From Progne subis subis (taxonomy: Eukaryota > Chordata > Aves > Passeriformes > Hirundinidae), in NCBI GenBank assembly GCA_022316685.1, contig JAKJHU010000023.1, forward strand, positions 4,854,692-4,918,691: a stretch of 64,000 nucleotides of DNA, read 5' to 3'. The notes under the pieces are model-generated. The model did no database searches. It had not been told where the DNA came from and worked only from the letters and a program-made list of their open reading frames with translations. Position numbers and translations under genes: made by a program. Of this stretch, positions 1 through 11,184 are shown piece after piece (the stretch's first letter is position 1; every line of letters starts with the position of its first letter).

Positions 1-870
1 CTCAGCCAGTCTTGGAAGCATAATAAAATACTTTGATGCCTGGGGTACAATCTCTTCCTTCCAGCTCTGAAGTTGTTTTTATTTTCACAGGTATTTTTGT
101 ACAAAATTGTAAGTAAAAATATGGGCATGAATAAAATCAGCATTTGCTATATTTGTTATATAATATTTGAAGTGTTTTCTTGAAATCAGTAATAAGATTA
201 AATCTTGAGATGACAAGTCAACCTCTAATCAACAGATAGCAGGGAAAAAATATATCAAATGAGATGGTCACCAGAGAATTGAATGTATTTTAATATTTTC
301 TCTGTTGTCAGAAGCACTGATAGCTGTTCCCTATCAAAGACGGGATAACAGAGCAAATGAATTACTGATTTAATTTGCTATGGCAGCTCCTATGTTCCTG
401 ACCCAGCTTGCCCTGCTTTTTCTCATCAGATAAGATTTCTGATGTCATTACCATTGTGTTTTCTTTGGTGATTTCTCCATACCAACATACTGGTAAATTT
501 CAGGCTTTGCAAGCTGTCTGTTTTTGTCTGGGATACATTCGTGCTTAAAGGTCTGGGACACATTATGTCCCTTTGTATACTCCTCTTTTATAATTGATAC
601 GACTCAGTTTTTCTTCCACAATTTCTCAGTTCTTTTATTTTACTTAGGTAGGAATACAGTATTTTAAATATGACAATGACAGGATTTTATTATTCCTATT
701 TTCAGTAGTCTTTCTACTTAATGAAATTTTAAGGACTATTTAATAAGCATTGTGATCCATTACTAGACTGTAGATATGGTAATTTTCTTTTTTTTTTTTC
801 TCTTTGGAATTTCTCATCAATCAGCAATGGAACAAGCAGTCTTTGTTTGCATTCCATCTTTTATCTGCTC
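1..870. other. AT-rich DNA, no feature recognised
   Basis: Plain AT-rich sequence with short T-runs (for example near 790-800). No reading frame, repeat family or RNA gene could be recognised before the CR1 copy that begins near 877. Confidence 0.6.
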
Positions 871-876
871 TGAAAA

Positions 877-1522
877 TGGATTCAGTGCAGCCCTGAGGAG
901 AAGGACTTTGGTGTGTTTGTTGATGAAAAGCTCAACTTGAGTGTCCACAGCCCAGAAAACCAACAGTGTCCTGGGCTGTATCCAAAGCAGCATGGCCAGC
1001 AGAGCAAGGGAGGGGATTCTGTCCCTCTGCTCTGGTGGTACCCCACCTGCAGGGCTGCCTCCAGCTCTGGGGTCCCAGCACAGGAAGGACGGGGACCTGC
1101 TGGAGTGAATCCAGAGGAGCCCACAAAGTTGATCAGAGAGATGGAAGCCTCTCTCCAATGGAGACAGACTGAAAGAGTTGGGGTTGCTCAGGCTGGAGAA
1201 GGCTTCAGGTTGGCTTCAGAGAAGCCTCTAGTATCTAAAGGGAGTCTACAGGAAGGCTAGATGGGGACTTTTGACAAGGGCGTGCAGTGATTGGACGAGG
1301 GAGAATGGCTTTAAACAAAAAGAGAGTAGGTTTACTATTACTATATAAATAGCTATTAGGAAGGAATTCCTAATAATGTTGTGAGGATTGTGAGGCACTG
1401 GCACAGGATTTCCAGAGAACTTGAGAGTGTCTCATTCCTGGCGGTGTTCAGAGCCAGGTTGGATGGAGCTCTGAGCAACCTGGTCTAGTGAAATCTGTCC
1501 TTCCCTGTGGCAGTGAGGTTGG
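877..1522 (+). mobile_element. CR1 LINE, 3' part of ORF2 and 3' region (left piece)
   Basis: This is the downstream part of a CR1 non-LTR retrotransposon on the plus strand, 5'-truncated as is usual for CR1. Recognisable family segments include the one around 905-965 (equivalent to the end of the reverse transcriptase ORF), the segment near 990-1100 with GGCCAGCAGAGCAAGGGAGG, and the run into GAGCAACCTGGTCTAGTG near 1470-1490. The reading frame is broken by many stops, so it is a dead copy. An LTR inserted at 1523 splits it, and its 3' tail resumes at 2222. Subfamily was not determined. Confidence 0.93.
1517..1522. repeat. Target-site duplication GGTTGG (left copy)
   Basis: GGTTGG at 1517-1522 is repeated exactly at 2222-2227. 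It is host CR1 sequence duplicated when the LTR element integrated. Removing the LTR and one copy restores an uninterrupted CR1 3' end. Confidence 0.9.
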
Positions 1523-2221
1523 TGTCACAGTGCTGTCCTTTGCGCTGACCAGCGCAGCCACAGGCTAGCTCAGCCCCTTGCACTGCAGCAATGTAGTTAG
1601 GTCGGAGTAGCAGGCTGAACAAGCCACCTCCTCCCTGTGGGGCCTTGAGTCCCCACGCCAGCGACAGGCAGCTAGATGGAACACACGACCACAGCAGCCG
1701 AAGGAAGAGTCGACTCTCCTGAGCAAGGTGTAACGTGGGTTTATTGAGGGAGAGGGAGCACGGAGCTCAGCCCTCTCTAACCTGCTGCCCAGAAGAGCGC
1801 AGAGAGCAGCTGTGCACGAGCTTTTAAGGGAGGATGGAAACAGGGGTGGCGACAACTGGTCAGCCAATAACAATAAACTGGGGAGTAACTGGGGGTATAA
1901 ACCTTAGAACCGGGGACCAACCACAAAGCAATGGGAGGGGATTACCTGGGCCCCAGCCTATCACTCGACGCCTTCCCTGGAGCTTTCTAGAAGCCAGGAA
2001 AGGGTCCTGGAGTGATAGACAGGGCGCCCAAGAGGAGAGAGAGAGGAATTAACAAATAGGAACGAGGGGGAAGGGATGATTGACACATAACGGTAAAACT
2101 TCACTTTGGAGTAAACAGGTCCAAACCATTACAGAAAACGGGGGGGTACAAGGAACAAACCATTATAAAAGTACAATATAAAATAGCATTAAACAAATAA
2201 AACAATCCACACACCGCCACA
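1523..2221 (-). mobile_element. Solo LTR of a class II ERV, nested in CR1
   Basis: A 699-bp element starting TGTCACAG and ending CCGCCACA on the plus strand (TG...CA), flanked by an exact 6-bp duplication GGTTGG at 1517-1522 and 2222-2227. A 6-bp duplication is usual for alpha/betaretrovirus-like ERVs. Read on the minus strand it has U3, then a TATA-like CTTAAAAG region near 1821-1830, then a polyadenylation signal (AATAAA, complement at 1740-1745), then U5. It shares its termini and several blocks with the LTRs of the provirus at 9892-18001 and with 24412-25036, including GGGATGATTGACACA near 2075 and a 61-bp palindromic block at 1958-2018. No internal retroviral sequence remains, so it is a solo LTR. 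Confidence 0.92.
1958..2018. repeat. 61-bp palindromic block in LTR U3
   Basis: The block starts CTATCACTC and ends GAGTGATAG, exact inverted 9-bp arms. The middle holds a second inverted arrangement (CCTGG ... CCAGG) around TTCTAGAA. A block of the same 61-bp length and arm design is found in two other LTRs of this window (10336-10396 and 24608-24668). Confidence 0.85.
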
Positions 2222-2285
2222 GGTTGGAGCTAAATGATCTTTAAGGTCCCATCCAACTCAAACCATTCTATGGTTCTGGGTGATA
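2222..2285 (+). mobile_element. CR1 LINE 3' tail (right piece after LTR insertion)
   Basis: Continuation of the CR1 at 877-1522. It carries the canonical end, a GATCTTTAAGGTCCC-type stretch and then CATTCTATGGTTCT. It begins with the second GGTTGG target duplication. Confidence 0.93.
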
Positions 2286-2289
2286 GAAG

Positions 2290-5200
2290 TTCATCTGAAT
2301 TATCAATTCTTTATATTTATATGCATCAAACTGTCCTTTTTATCCATTTGCAATGTTCTTCCTCGGTCTTTATCTTCTACCTTATTATTAATTATTGCAA
2401 TTTATTGCAAGTAGGAATTTACAGGCCAAGATACCCAGGTATAATGAGTTAAAAATCAAGGAGTGTCTGTATCTTCATGAATGTTATTATAGCCCTTCAA
2501 TTATTGCAAAGGGTATTTCTAGGGTTTCAAAAATGCTTGTCTGGACAGTTTCCTGGCAGTATCTTTGCAAGAATTTCAGGGTATACTATTGTTTTTAATA
2601 TGTCTTACCAACCTTTTCCATAATTCATTTAGAATAAAACATGGTTTTGTTGAACTCAGTTTTGTTCTACTTGCTTCTTTACCCTGAAAAGGGGCAGGAA
2701 GTTCAGGACTCTCTAAGAACTTTCTAAGATCCTTTTCTCTGTGATGGTTTTACTTGCAAGACAACATGTTAGCTTTTTGGGCTTTATCCTTGCATAGTTT
2801 TACCAAAAAAAAAAAATCTGTAGTGACCTCACAAGTTCATTTACATCATACACTTAAAATATGGATTTTTAATGGGATGTTTTGATTTTTTAAAAGAATA
2901 TTTAACAAAATTATGTTAGATCTTCGTTAAATCTCATGATTTCTAAATGTTATTAAAAAGCCAAGGCACTTCAGCACAGAATTTTCAGAATTTTCAGAAT
3001 TTTCTGTGATGTTTAGACAACCACTTAGGTCTACCAGAAAGAATCTCCCTGTTTTCAGTCAGTGATAGTCTCATGTCTTCCTTCAGTGTGTGTGATTTCT
3101 ATGCACTCAAATTAATAGCCACCCACTTTTAGACCTCTACCTTTATTTTGTTTATCCATCCAATCAGTGAACAGTAGCTCTTCAGTCATGTGTTTAAAAT
3201 TATTGAAGCATCCCTCAATGATTCCACACTGTTTATTTTTATTACAAAGCCATGTGAATCCTGGTTAATAGGACAGCTCTCAGTCCATGGACTCTCCTTA
3301 TTTTCTTCCCTGTTTTTTATATTACTTTTCAAAAGATTCCTCTCATGCAAGAGAATCCTGGCAGGTGCTAACCAACATACTCCATTGATGTGAAAGGACA
3401 GTGAGGGTGTGGGAGAGTGAGATTTTTATGTGTTTATAGAAATCCCAGTATATAAATCAGCACCATTAAGACAGTTAATATAATATTTAATAAATTAATC
3501 ATTTATGCATAGTAAATTTACTTTAGTAAATTTATTCCTCAGAGGTATGAACTGTTTAAAGCATGAAACTAGACCAGGACAACCCATCTGGATGTCTTTC
3601 TGGAGCTTCTTTTCCCTTTTCTCTGCATGGAAATCATACAGACCCCCAATATTTCCAGTCTTTGTAATGTCACACTCTCACTTAGGGTTGCTCTGAGACA
3701 GTGATTCTCTGGGTCACAGGACAGAAAAGAAAGAGTATTCTGCCTCCTTTCTCTTGCCACTCTCCAAGAAGAGACACCACCTACACACGGGAGGCCCTGG
3801 GGAGACTGCCATGGTCTGAGTCCTCCGTGTCTCTCAAAGGTCTCCAGTCTTGCAGAGGAGATGAGCACTGAGGCATTGATGTAGAGCTTTTCCTGGTCAA
3901 TCTTTGTGACAACACAAAGGGTTACACAGCAGCAGTGGCTTGAATTCACAGGAGGTTAATAAGCTATGAGAACTTCTAGTCAGTGGACAAAACCCAAGCC
4001 ATCCTTCCTATCTCTTTTTCTTTATTTAAGTATAAGAACAAAATGATTTTTGAGTCAGATGCCTATCTGTAACTTAGAAAACTCCATTGTTCTTGCATAT
4101 ACTTACATAATAAGAAAATGTGCTTACATAATAAATAAATGTGCTTATATAGGCAGGTGCTGAATGCCAACAGGATAGAACATCTTTAATATTAAACGTC
4201 AGTATCTGTACTGCCACATATTGACTGGTGTGACAGTGCCAATTGGTCACCCCCTCCATGATCAAACACATGTGGCTGTATTTGGCAACCTCACAGATGT
4301 TTGCAGTGGTCATTTGGGGGTGTATCGTACCCACTGTTGTCAATAAATCAGTACATCTGCTCCTTCACTGAAGCAGCTTTCCTTGAGATAAATTTTTCCT
4401 TTTATTCCTACAAATTAGAAACACGCACTTTCTAAGGTGTATATTAGTATCAAACATGAAAGAATTTGAGCTCTGCAGTAAGAATCACAGGATATTTTCA
4501 TCCAGATAATATTTTAATTTTTTTAGAGATGAAAAATTGCATGAATTTCAATAAAACTATTGGGCAGAAAAATTCCAACAAAATACCATTGATTTTCCAC
4601 TTATAACAAAGTTAACCATGTTTTGTGCATTTGTTTGCAAAATCAAAAAATGTATGACATAAATTGAAAGCATATAGCTTAGGAAAAAAAGAAATCAAAT
4701 ATTATTACATTAAATCGTTTGTTTGTTTTAATTAATACATTCAGTTTGAGGTTTATTCAAAAGCATGCTTCATCATAAAGATTAGGCCTGAAAAATTTTG
4801 AAGTCATCTGTAAGAAAGTGTCAGGGATGTTCTAGGTTTTGACACAAATTTTAAGACAACAGAAAATAGAAGTTGGAGGAATTACATCCCTTTCTGAAAT
4901 TTCTCAGATCAAAGAGAAATTAACACTTAGTGAAGAAGACACTTTGAGTTGACAATTCTGTTAACAACAGCTTTTGCTCTGAATCCTGGCTGCCTTCTCA
5001 AATCTGAATATTACACGTTTCTAGGCAGTCAGAGATGATTCTTTTAATTGCAGCAAAACTTTTGTTTTAAGGAACTAAGGTGATCATAGAAGATAAGCAC
5101 AATGACTTCAGAAGTCTTTGCTAGTGACCATGACTTGTCTATAACCACACCAGAACATAAAGAGCTACAGGCAGTACCATACCTCACATCAGCTCCTCAA

Positions 5201-8200
5201 CCTGCCCACACCAAACAGGTCATGAGGCATTATTCATTAATGTGAGAGATGGGATCTGAACAGTTTGTGAGAGATGAGATCTGAACAAATATTGAACAGT
5301 TTATTTTCTCCCTTCTTAAGCAGACTGTTCCCGTGTTGCCAGCAATCTACCTACACATTCACCCTCCTGATCCTTTTCCTGTGAATGTCACCAGAGGAGC
5401 GGCCTCATTAGGATACATGTATTTGGCAAGACACTAAGTCTTTCTAATTCCAGGCCCTGTTTTCATATGAAAGCTGTTCATACCAACTACAGTTTCATTT
5501 CAACAAGCTCATAAAATCTTCTAAAATCCTACACAGAAGCAAGAAGCATTTCCCACAGCTGCAGCTACCAGCGAAATAATTTAACAATTTATGATACACA
5601 CAGCTGAGAGATGAGAAAGTGTACACTGGTCCTTACTAATGCATAGGCCTGTGTTAGACTAAGTAAGCTTCCAACAAGGATTTGGCATCTTTATAGCTGG
5701 GTTTTGGCAGTGTTTATGGATGAGATATAATTTCAAAGTGGAAAGAGCTGGATGGGCAATTTTACCTCATCATATTGATGTTGTACAGAGGTATTGGTCT
5801 CACTATCAGTTGAAAACCTTCCAGAGATAGAGAATGGAGATAGAAAAGCAGAAAGAATAATATTTCAAATGACACAAAATAATCTTCCACATTACTCCTG
5901 AGCTCACTCTTTAAAAAAAGAAAAGAGAAAAACGAACTAATCATCTTCACAATATTCATTCAAATGTTAGGCCTAATTTAGTATCTATGAGCTTTGGTCC
6001 ATACATTTCCTGGTTTATTTATGAGCTTTTTAAACTGATTTTCATTTTGCTATAGCTCTCATATGACATCAATAGACCTCTGTCTGAAGTACTGCCATTA
6101 TCTATGAGTCCTTTTTGAATCTCTTGCCGACATTCTTTATCTTCAACTGTTACATCCTTTCAGTACATTCCTCAGTTGAGTTCATGGTTCAGAAAACTGG
6201 GAGGCAACATCAATGCTCTGCCTGTATCTCAGAAGCGTAAGAATGTACTCATGGAGTGCACTAATTGCTAGAAGGGCAGACCATATCATGTCCCTGTGAC
6301 TGCAGCTCTGTATCTAATGTGTAAATGGCCTGGGAAAAAAAAAAAAAATGAGTGCATGTGCCTCAACAATAAATTCAATTTTCCTGTCACTGCTTGGTGA
6401 TTTTAAACGCAACACAGTGACTGTGGCATGTATGCAAGCCCTGATTGAGTTGCCACTCTGAATCTGCAAAAGCCTTGAATTCTTGTGAAATTATACAGCC
6501 ATTTGAAATAGAATTGTTCTGAAGTACTTCTGTATTCACTCAAGAAAAAAGTGGGAATATTTGCTAGAACACTTCACATATTTGCAAGGTAAGAAAATTC
6601 CCATCTCGAAAAACAAAATCTTAAAAATGACAGTATACTCTCCAAACCAAGGGAGAACATTGCTTTCTTTTCATTAAAATACTATATCTATATATCTGAG
6701 AGAGGTTTCCTTCTTATTTCAAATAATGTATTTATTAATATCTATTATTTAGTAGTTTGATAGATTTGGGTTTTGAGTCCAAGTACAAAGCTGAAGCAGA
6801 TGAATGTAAAAAGAGGTTTCAGCTCTAAAGAAGCTGAATAACAATCATACATAGGGCAAAATAAAGCCATCCTAAATTATTAACTGCAGCAATTTGTATA
6901 TTCAGTTCATCTTGCCAAAGGTAGCAAGCCCACGTCCCATGTTTTGACAAAAGTGGAAGGTGTTTAAGTGATGGAAACTCAGCAACTTCCTCGAAGAAAG
7001 ATCAGCTTGAAACCAGCACTCCAGACTGAAGAATAACACAAAATGAGTAAACTAAATGATCTCTTTCTAACTTCTTCTCCCTGGATAACAGACCCATCTT
7101 TAGGGCTGTGTTGATTCTTGGGTAAACGTTCATCACCACAACATCCATTGCAGGCTATTTTACCTGTGCAAAAATTCAGTCCTTGAGTAATAAATAATAC
7201 AAGGTTGAATAAAGATTCATAAACTAGACATTTTCAATTATTTTATGCTCACATTTGTAGGGGCACCACCACAAAAGACATGGAGACAGTTGACTAGAAA
7301 TATTCAGACTTTACAATCAATGTATTTCTTTGCACAAGATACTTAACATTCATCCTGTGCTTTACTATAGGACACACTAAACAGAAAATATTCACCAAAA
7401 AGCAGTAAAATGAAAAGAAAGCCATCCTCTTCCAGAATCTATATCTTTCCCAAAGTTACTTTCCTGTTGTTTTATGGGCAGTAAAACCTTTAACACTCCA
7501 TTCTTCCACAGATTGCTCTTTAAGTTTAAGTATGAGCTCATAACAATGAAATATTTAACAACAAACTGTTTGTTAATGGACCAGCTCTGTGGTAGACCTG
7601 AAGCTTGTAGCATATCTAATGAGAGAATCCACTTCTGTAAAACTGTGAGATTGGTGAAGGGGGGGAAGGGTCTTTTCAGGGTTTTGTACTAACCTGCCAC
7701 AGGAACACTCTATAGAATTTGCAAAATCATTCCTTAATGTGAATTTGCATGCTGGGTTTATTTTAATTAGCAAATTTGTTGTCTTTGTTCTCTTAAATTT
7801 TTAATGTTCTGGATTTTGTAGCATAGTAGAAACCAAGGGAAAAAAAAACATATTAGTTTGGGTGGTTTTTTATTAATACTGTTTTTCTAGTGGTGATTGA
7901 ATAATGTACTTTTCTGAACAATTAAGTATTGCTAGTAAATGCATTATATCATGCTAGTATTTACATAATTCTTTTGTTATAGAAAATCTCTATTCCATCC
8001 AAGATTTAGTTTATTTCTGGTAGACTCAAGAAAAAACAAATGCTTTTAAACTTCTACTTTCTGTAATTTTATCTTTACAAGATTTTAACCTGCATATTTA
8101 TAAAGAAGTAACTTTCAAATTCATAGCTTCTTTAGGAGCTATTTGGAATCTTGCCAAATTCTTCTTGCAATACGGATGACATGAATATAAAATGATGACT

Positions 8201-9035
8201 AGTAGAAAAAGATGTACCAAAAGCTCTTAAACTGTGTGCTTTGAATATATAATCTTTAGTTGCTATCTAATTGTTTAAGATACTCAGAGCATTTTAGACT
8301 TATTTACAGAAAAGATTTTTCTTTTTTTTTTTTTTAATGGCAATCCTCCAACATTTATTTCCTCTAATATAGTTTTCCATTCACATTATTCCACTTGAGC
8401 CACACCCTAATTTTAGTAATTCACTTTGCATAAAAGTATTTTTAAAGGTAAAGTACCTTGAGAAACAGAAAAAATATATAAATACCTTTTTTCCACCAAA
8501 AAGAGAGTGTTGGTATTCATATAGTAGTGTCCTCAGATATTCCAGACACCTATGTTACAATACTAAATTCATACTTCAAAATACATTGTGGGTAATGCTA
8601 GCACTGCTCACAAAGTCAACATGAACCTAGTAGAAGTAAATACCAGATGCTGAACAACATTTAGAATAATGAATGTGCAGTAGATCCTTGCAAATCATGT
8701 CTGTTCCTTGGTATGTCTCACCTCGCTACACTCATTTTAAACTTCCTATTTTCCTGTATAAAATATGGCCCCTCAGACTATATGGTATATAGATAATGAT
8801 AGCAGATAGTGGACTGCTATACTATTGGTAGGAATTCAGAAAAGAAGCACTATTAAATTATGTTCTGTGCACACCATGAAGCCTTATTATTGTAATTTTT
8901 TCCATTTCTTTTATCAGATCTCTCCAGGATTCAGATAATCTAAGTATGAAATAGCTAAAATAATTTCTTCTATCTGTTATAAAGAAATATTATTTCATTT
9001 TAAACCACAAAATCTTCTAAAAGTGTAAGCATTAC
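2290..9035. other. Long AT-rich intergenic stretch without recognised genes
   Basis: Nearly 7 kb of AT-rich DNA. A 126-codon open frame (3569-3949, minus) and an 89-codon frame (4074-4343, minus) are the longest here; neither resembles a protein I know and I treat both as chance. Minor structures are two diverged units around 4098-4150 and a 25-bp tandem duplication at 5241-5290. Poly-A and poly-T runs occur near 6331-6347 and 8322-8335. Nothing else is supported. Confidence 0.55.
5241..5290. repeat. 25-bp tandem duplication
   Basis: Two adjacent 25-bp units beginning TGTGAGAGATG (5241-5265 and 5266-5290) that differ only at a few bases. It is a local duplication with no sign of coding function. 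Confidence 0.8.
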
Positions 9036-9040
9036 TGTGT

Positions 9041-9062
9041 CACACACACACACAGACACACT
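9041..9062. repeat. CA microsatellite
   Basis: Short CACACA run interrupted by one G, immediately before the CR1 fragment. Confidence 0.7.
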
Positions 9063-9680
9063 CCTGATAAACAATGCTGAAAAACTGGTAACAACAGCTG
9101 AGGAGAAAACTTTTTTTTTTCAGTCTTCAATGGCAACCTCTCTTCCCACACCTGGAGTGGATGGAAAGCGGGATGGAGCCTGGGAGGGCAAAGTCCCTCC
9201 CTCTGTAAGTAAAGATCAAGTTTGTGACCACCTGAGGCACCTGAATGGATGTAAGTCTACGGGATCTGACAAGATGCACTCCAGAGTCCTGAAGGAACTG
9301 ACTGATGTAGTTGCCAAGCCCCTCTCCGTGATATTTGAAAAGTCCTGACAGTCAGCAAAGTCCCTGGTAACTGGAAAATAAGAACCATTGTACCCATCTC
9401 CAAAAAGGATCAAAAGGAGGACCCTGGGAATCCATCAGCATCACCTCTGTACCTGGGAAGATCATGGAACAGATCCTCCCTGAAGCCGTGTGAGGGCACA
9501 TGGAGCACAGGGAGAGGATTTGGGCTCCACCAAGGGCAAATCCTGCCTGACCAACCCAGTGGCCTTCTATAATGGAGTGACCACATCAGTGAGCAAGGGA
9601 AGGGATACAGATGTCATTTATCTGGACTTCTGCAAAGCCTTTGACACAGTCCCTCATAACATCCTTCTCTCTAAATAAGA
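9063..9680 (+). mobile_element. CR1 LINE, internal reverse-transcriptase fragment
   Basis: Plus-strand translation gives CR1 ORF2 reverse transcriptase blocks: a segment reading [20 protein letters not shown] at about 9268-9327 and one reading [17 protein letters not shown] at about 9610-9660, the palm motif A region. Stops and frame changes between them show decay. Unlike the other CR1 copies, the 3' tail is missing: the similarity stops near 9680, about 200 bp before the provirus. It is therefore an internal fragment, truncated at both ends. Confidence 0.93.
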
Positions 9681-9885
9681 GAAGTGGACACATATACAAT
9701 AAAAAGTGTATATCTAAAATTTTAGACTTTTAAAATGTTGATCCCTTTCAGCCATCCTTTCTTTTCCTTTAGTCATCTTTTCATCTTTTATAACCTGTGG
9801 TATAAAGGTTACTTTCTCCAAGACAGAAAGATCTCAGCCTCCTAAGTAAAAATCATATGGACATTTATAGAAAATAAAATGTTTT

Positions 9886-9891
9886 ATACCA
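9886..9891. repeat. Provirus target-site duplication ATACCA (left)
   Basis: ATACCA at 9886-9891 abuts the LTR start TGTGTCTGG and recurs exactly at 18002-18007 after the other LTR. This shows a single integration event and defines both ends of the provirus. Confidence 0.95.
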
Positions 9892-10073
9892 TGTGTCTGG
9901 TTCCCTCCCCACTCCGGGCGGGAGATGACCTCTGGCTAGCTCGGTCAACACAGACACAGATGTATCCAGTTCGTTTCGGCTTCTTGGCTTAGCAGCTGGA
10001 GCCCATAGTGTCGAGACAGTCAACGGCAGCAGAAGAGAAAAGGCTGGCTCTCAGCTTAGCAGGTTAAAAGATG

Positions 10074-10079
10074 TTTATT
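10074..10079 (-). terminator. Polyadenylation signal AATAAA in 3' LTR
   Basis: TTTATT on the plus strand is AATAAA on the provirus sense strand. It sits downstream of the TATA-like box, where it would define the R region. The same signal is present in the 5' LTR at 17474-17479. Confidence 0.8.
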
Positions 10080-10081
10080 AG

Positions 10082-10188
10082 CTCAGGAGTTGAGGAGCTG
10101 AGAGCTCCGAGGCTGAGAGCTGGGAGCTCCGAGGCTGAGAGCTCCGAGAGGAGAGGCTGAGAGCTGAGCAGCTGAGCGGCTGAGAGCG
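10082..10188. repeat. Imperfect tandem repeat in LTR R region
   Basis: Repeated units of the form GAGAGCTCCGAGGCT, with variants such as GGGAGCTCCGAGGCT. The copy number differs between the two LTRs (longer at 17482-17610), so this is a slippage-prone stretch of the transcribed leader. Confidence 0.8.
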
Positions 10189-10335
10189 TTTGAATCTCCC
10201 TCCTCCACCTTATAAGCGGGGGAGGGGTTCCAGGGAGGATACAACAAATCAGGGGATTCAGGGGGTAACAAGGTGTGCCCACCCCCAAGCCTCGGACCAA
10301 CCACCTCCAGAGGAAAAGAATTCCCCCCAGGCTAC

Positions 10336-10396
10336 CTATCACCCGAAGCCCTCTCCCTGAGATTTCGCAATCCAGAAAGGACCCCTGGAGTGATAG
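10336..10396. repeat. 61-bp palindromic block in 3' LTR U3
   Basis: Begins CTATCACCC and ends GTGATAG, a 7-bp perfect inverted arm with further partial pairing inside. The length is the same as at 1958-2018 and 24608-24668. Confidence 0.8.
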
Positions 10397-10555
10397 ACAG
10401 TCTGCCCGAGAGCAAGCGGAGGCAGAGGGGATGTTACAAGTCATGTGAGGGGTGGGATGATTGACACAAAACACCTTATTATACAGACAACACAAAAGGG
10501 ATACAGAATTGGGGATACAGTGAAATGAAACATAACATAAGCTTCTTACAAAAAC

Positions 10556-11184
10556 CTAATAAAACAGTTTTGCACCACCACATGTCCCTCTTTTTTGTTT
10601 TAATAACAGGAGGAGGGCTGGAACTGGAGGAGGATGATATTTGAAGTCCGGGTAACTCTCAGTGAGCCACTCTGGCTGAGTGGGCCACTCCATCTGAGGT
10701 TCCTCTTCTGGGTGTCTCCTGTCTTCTGGGTTTTCCTCCAGTTCCATGTCTTCCTCCCATCCAGGCACGGATGATACAGCAACTTGGTTCACAGAGGGGG
10801 CATGTGTGGTGCTAGAAATTAATCTACATAACATTTTTTTGATGATACCAAATCCAATTAAAATTAACAGAATAACAAACAAAAACAACAAAACTGATTT
10901 CAAAATTGAACCCACCCAGCCCGAAATTCCCCAGTCCCCAAACAATCCATTCAGCCAGTCACCAGTCTCTCTTTTGATGTCATTCACCATGTCCTGGATG
11001 CTCTGGCTGGCTTTGTGGCCTGCCCCATTGCCCTGGTGGCATTGGGCTGGGGCACCAACCATCCAGAGACAGGTGCAGCGAGACTGGCAAGAAGGAGGAT
11101 GCTGAGGAGCAGGTGGAACTTCCTCAGCACTGGGGACTGGCACTGGACAGGTTCTGCCAGGACTAAAAGGACTGAAACAAACAA
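10556..11184 (-). pseudogene. env: env remnant: signal-peptide region joined to TM tail, surface domain deleted
   Basis: Two overlapping minus-strand frames carry pieces of a retroviral envelope gene. One (10984-11184) has a hydrophobic stretch HLLLSILLLASLAAPVSG that looks like a signal peptide, followed by WLVPQP, and stops soon after. The other (10556 to about 11060) has the end of the transmembrane subunit, with a membrane span near 10845-10910 (SVLLFLFVILLILIGFG) and a long acidic, proline-rich cytoplasmic tail. The surface subunit, fusion peptide and most of the TM ectodomain are absent, so a large internal deletion joined the ends out of frame, near 11040-11070. No ATG opens the signal-peptide frame. 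The tail frame reads through the polypurine tract and stops 27 bases inside U3. It cannot make an entry protein. Confidence 0.88.
10585..10596 (-). promoter_or_regulatory. Polypurine tract next to 3' LTR
   Basis: Minus strand reads AAAAAAGAGGGA, 12 purines, followed by CA and then the U3 start TGTGG. This position and composition match the plus-strand primer of retroviral reverse transcription. The env reading frame runs through it. Confidence 0.88.

Larger units (their letters stand above)
9892..10582 (-). mobile_element. 3' LTR of provirus
   Basis: A 691-bp LTR. On the minus strand U3 begins TGTGGTGGTGC at 10582, a TATA-like CTTATAAG lies at about 10208-10217, the AATAAA signal (complement TTTATT) is at 10074-10079, and U5 ends CAGACACA at 9892. 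Between the TATA box and the AATAAA is an expanded GAGCTCCGAGGCTGA-type tandem repeat. U3 keeps the complete 61-bp palindromic block. Compared with the 5' LTR it is shorter in the tandem repeat and has a clearly different patch near 10360-10410. Confidence 0.96.

Noticed and set aside
817..1260. Overlapping frames of 60-115 codons on both strands
   Set aside because: They fall in a CR1 3' part and do not follow its true reading frame.
3569..3949. 126-codon minus-strand frame
   Set aside because: No recognisable domain, no start context or splice support; likely chance.
10064..10495. Frames of 60-143 codons inside the LTRs (also 17464-17834)
   Set aside because: They lie within LTR repeats and encode no known product; they recur in both LTRs only because the LTRs are copies.
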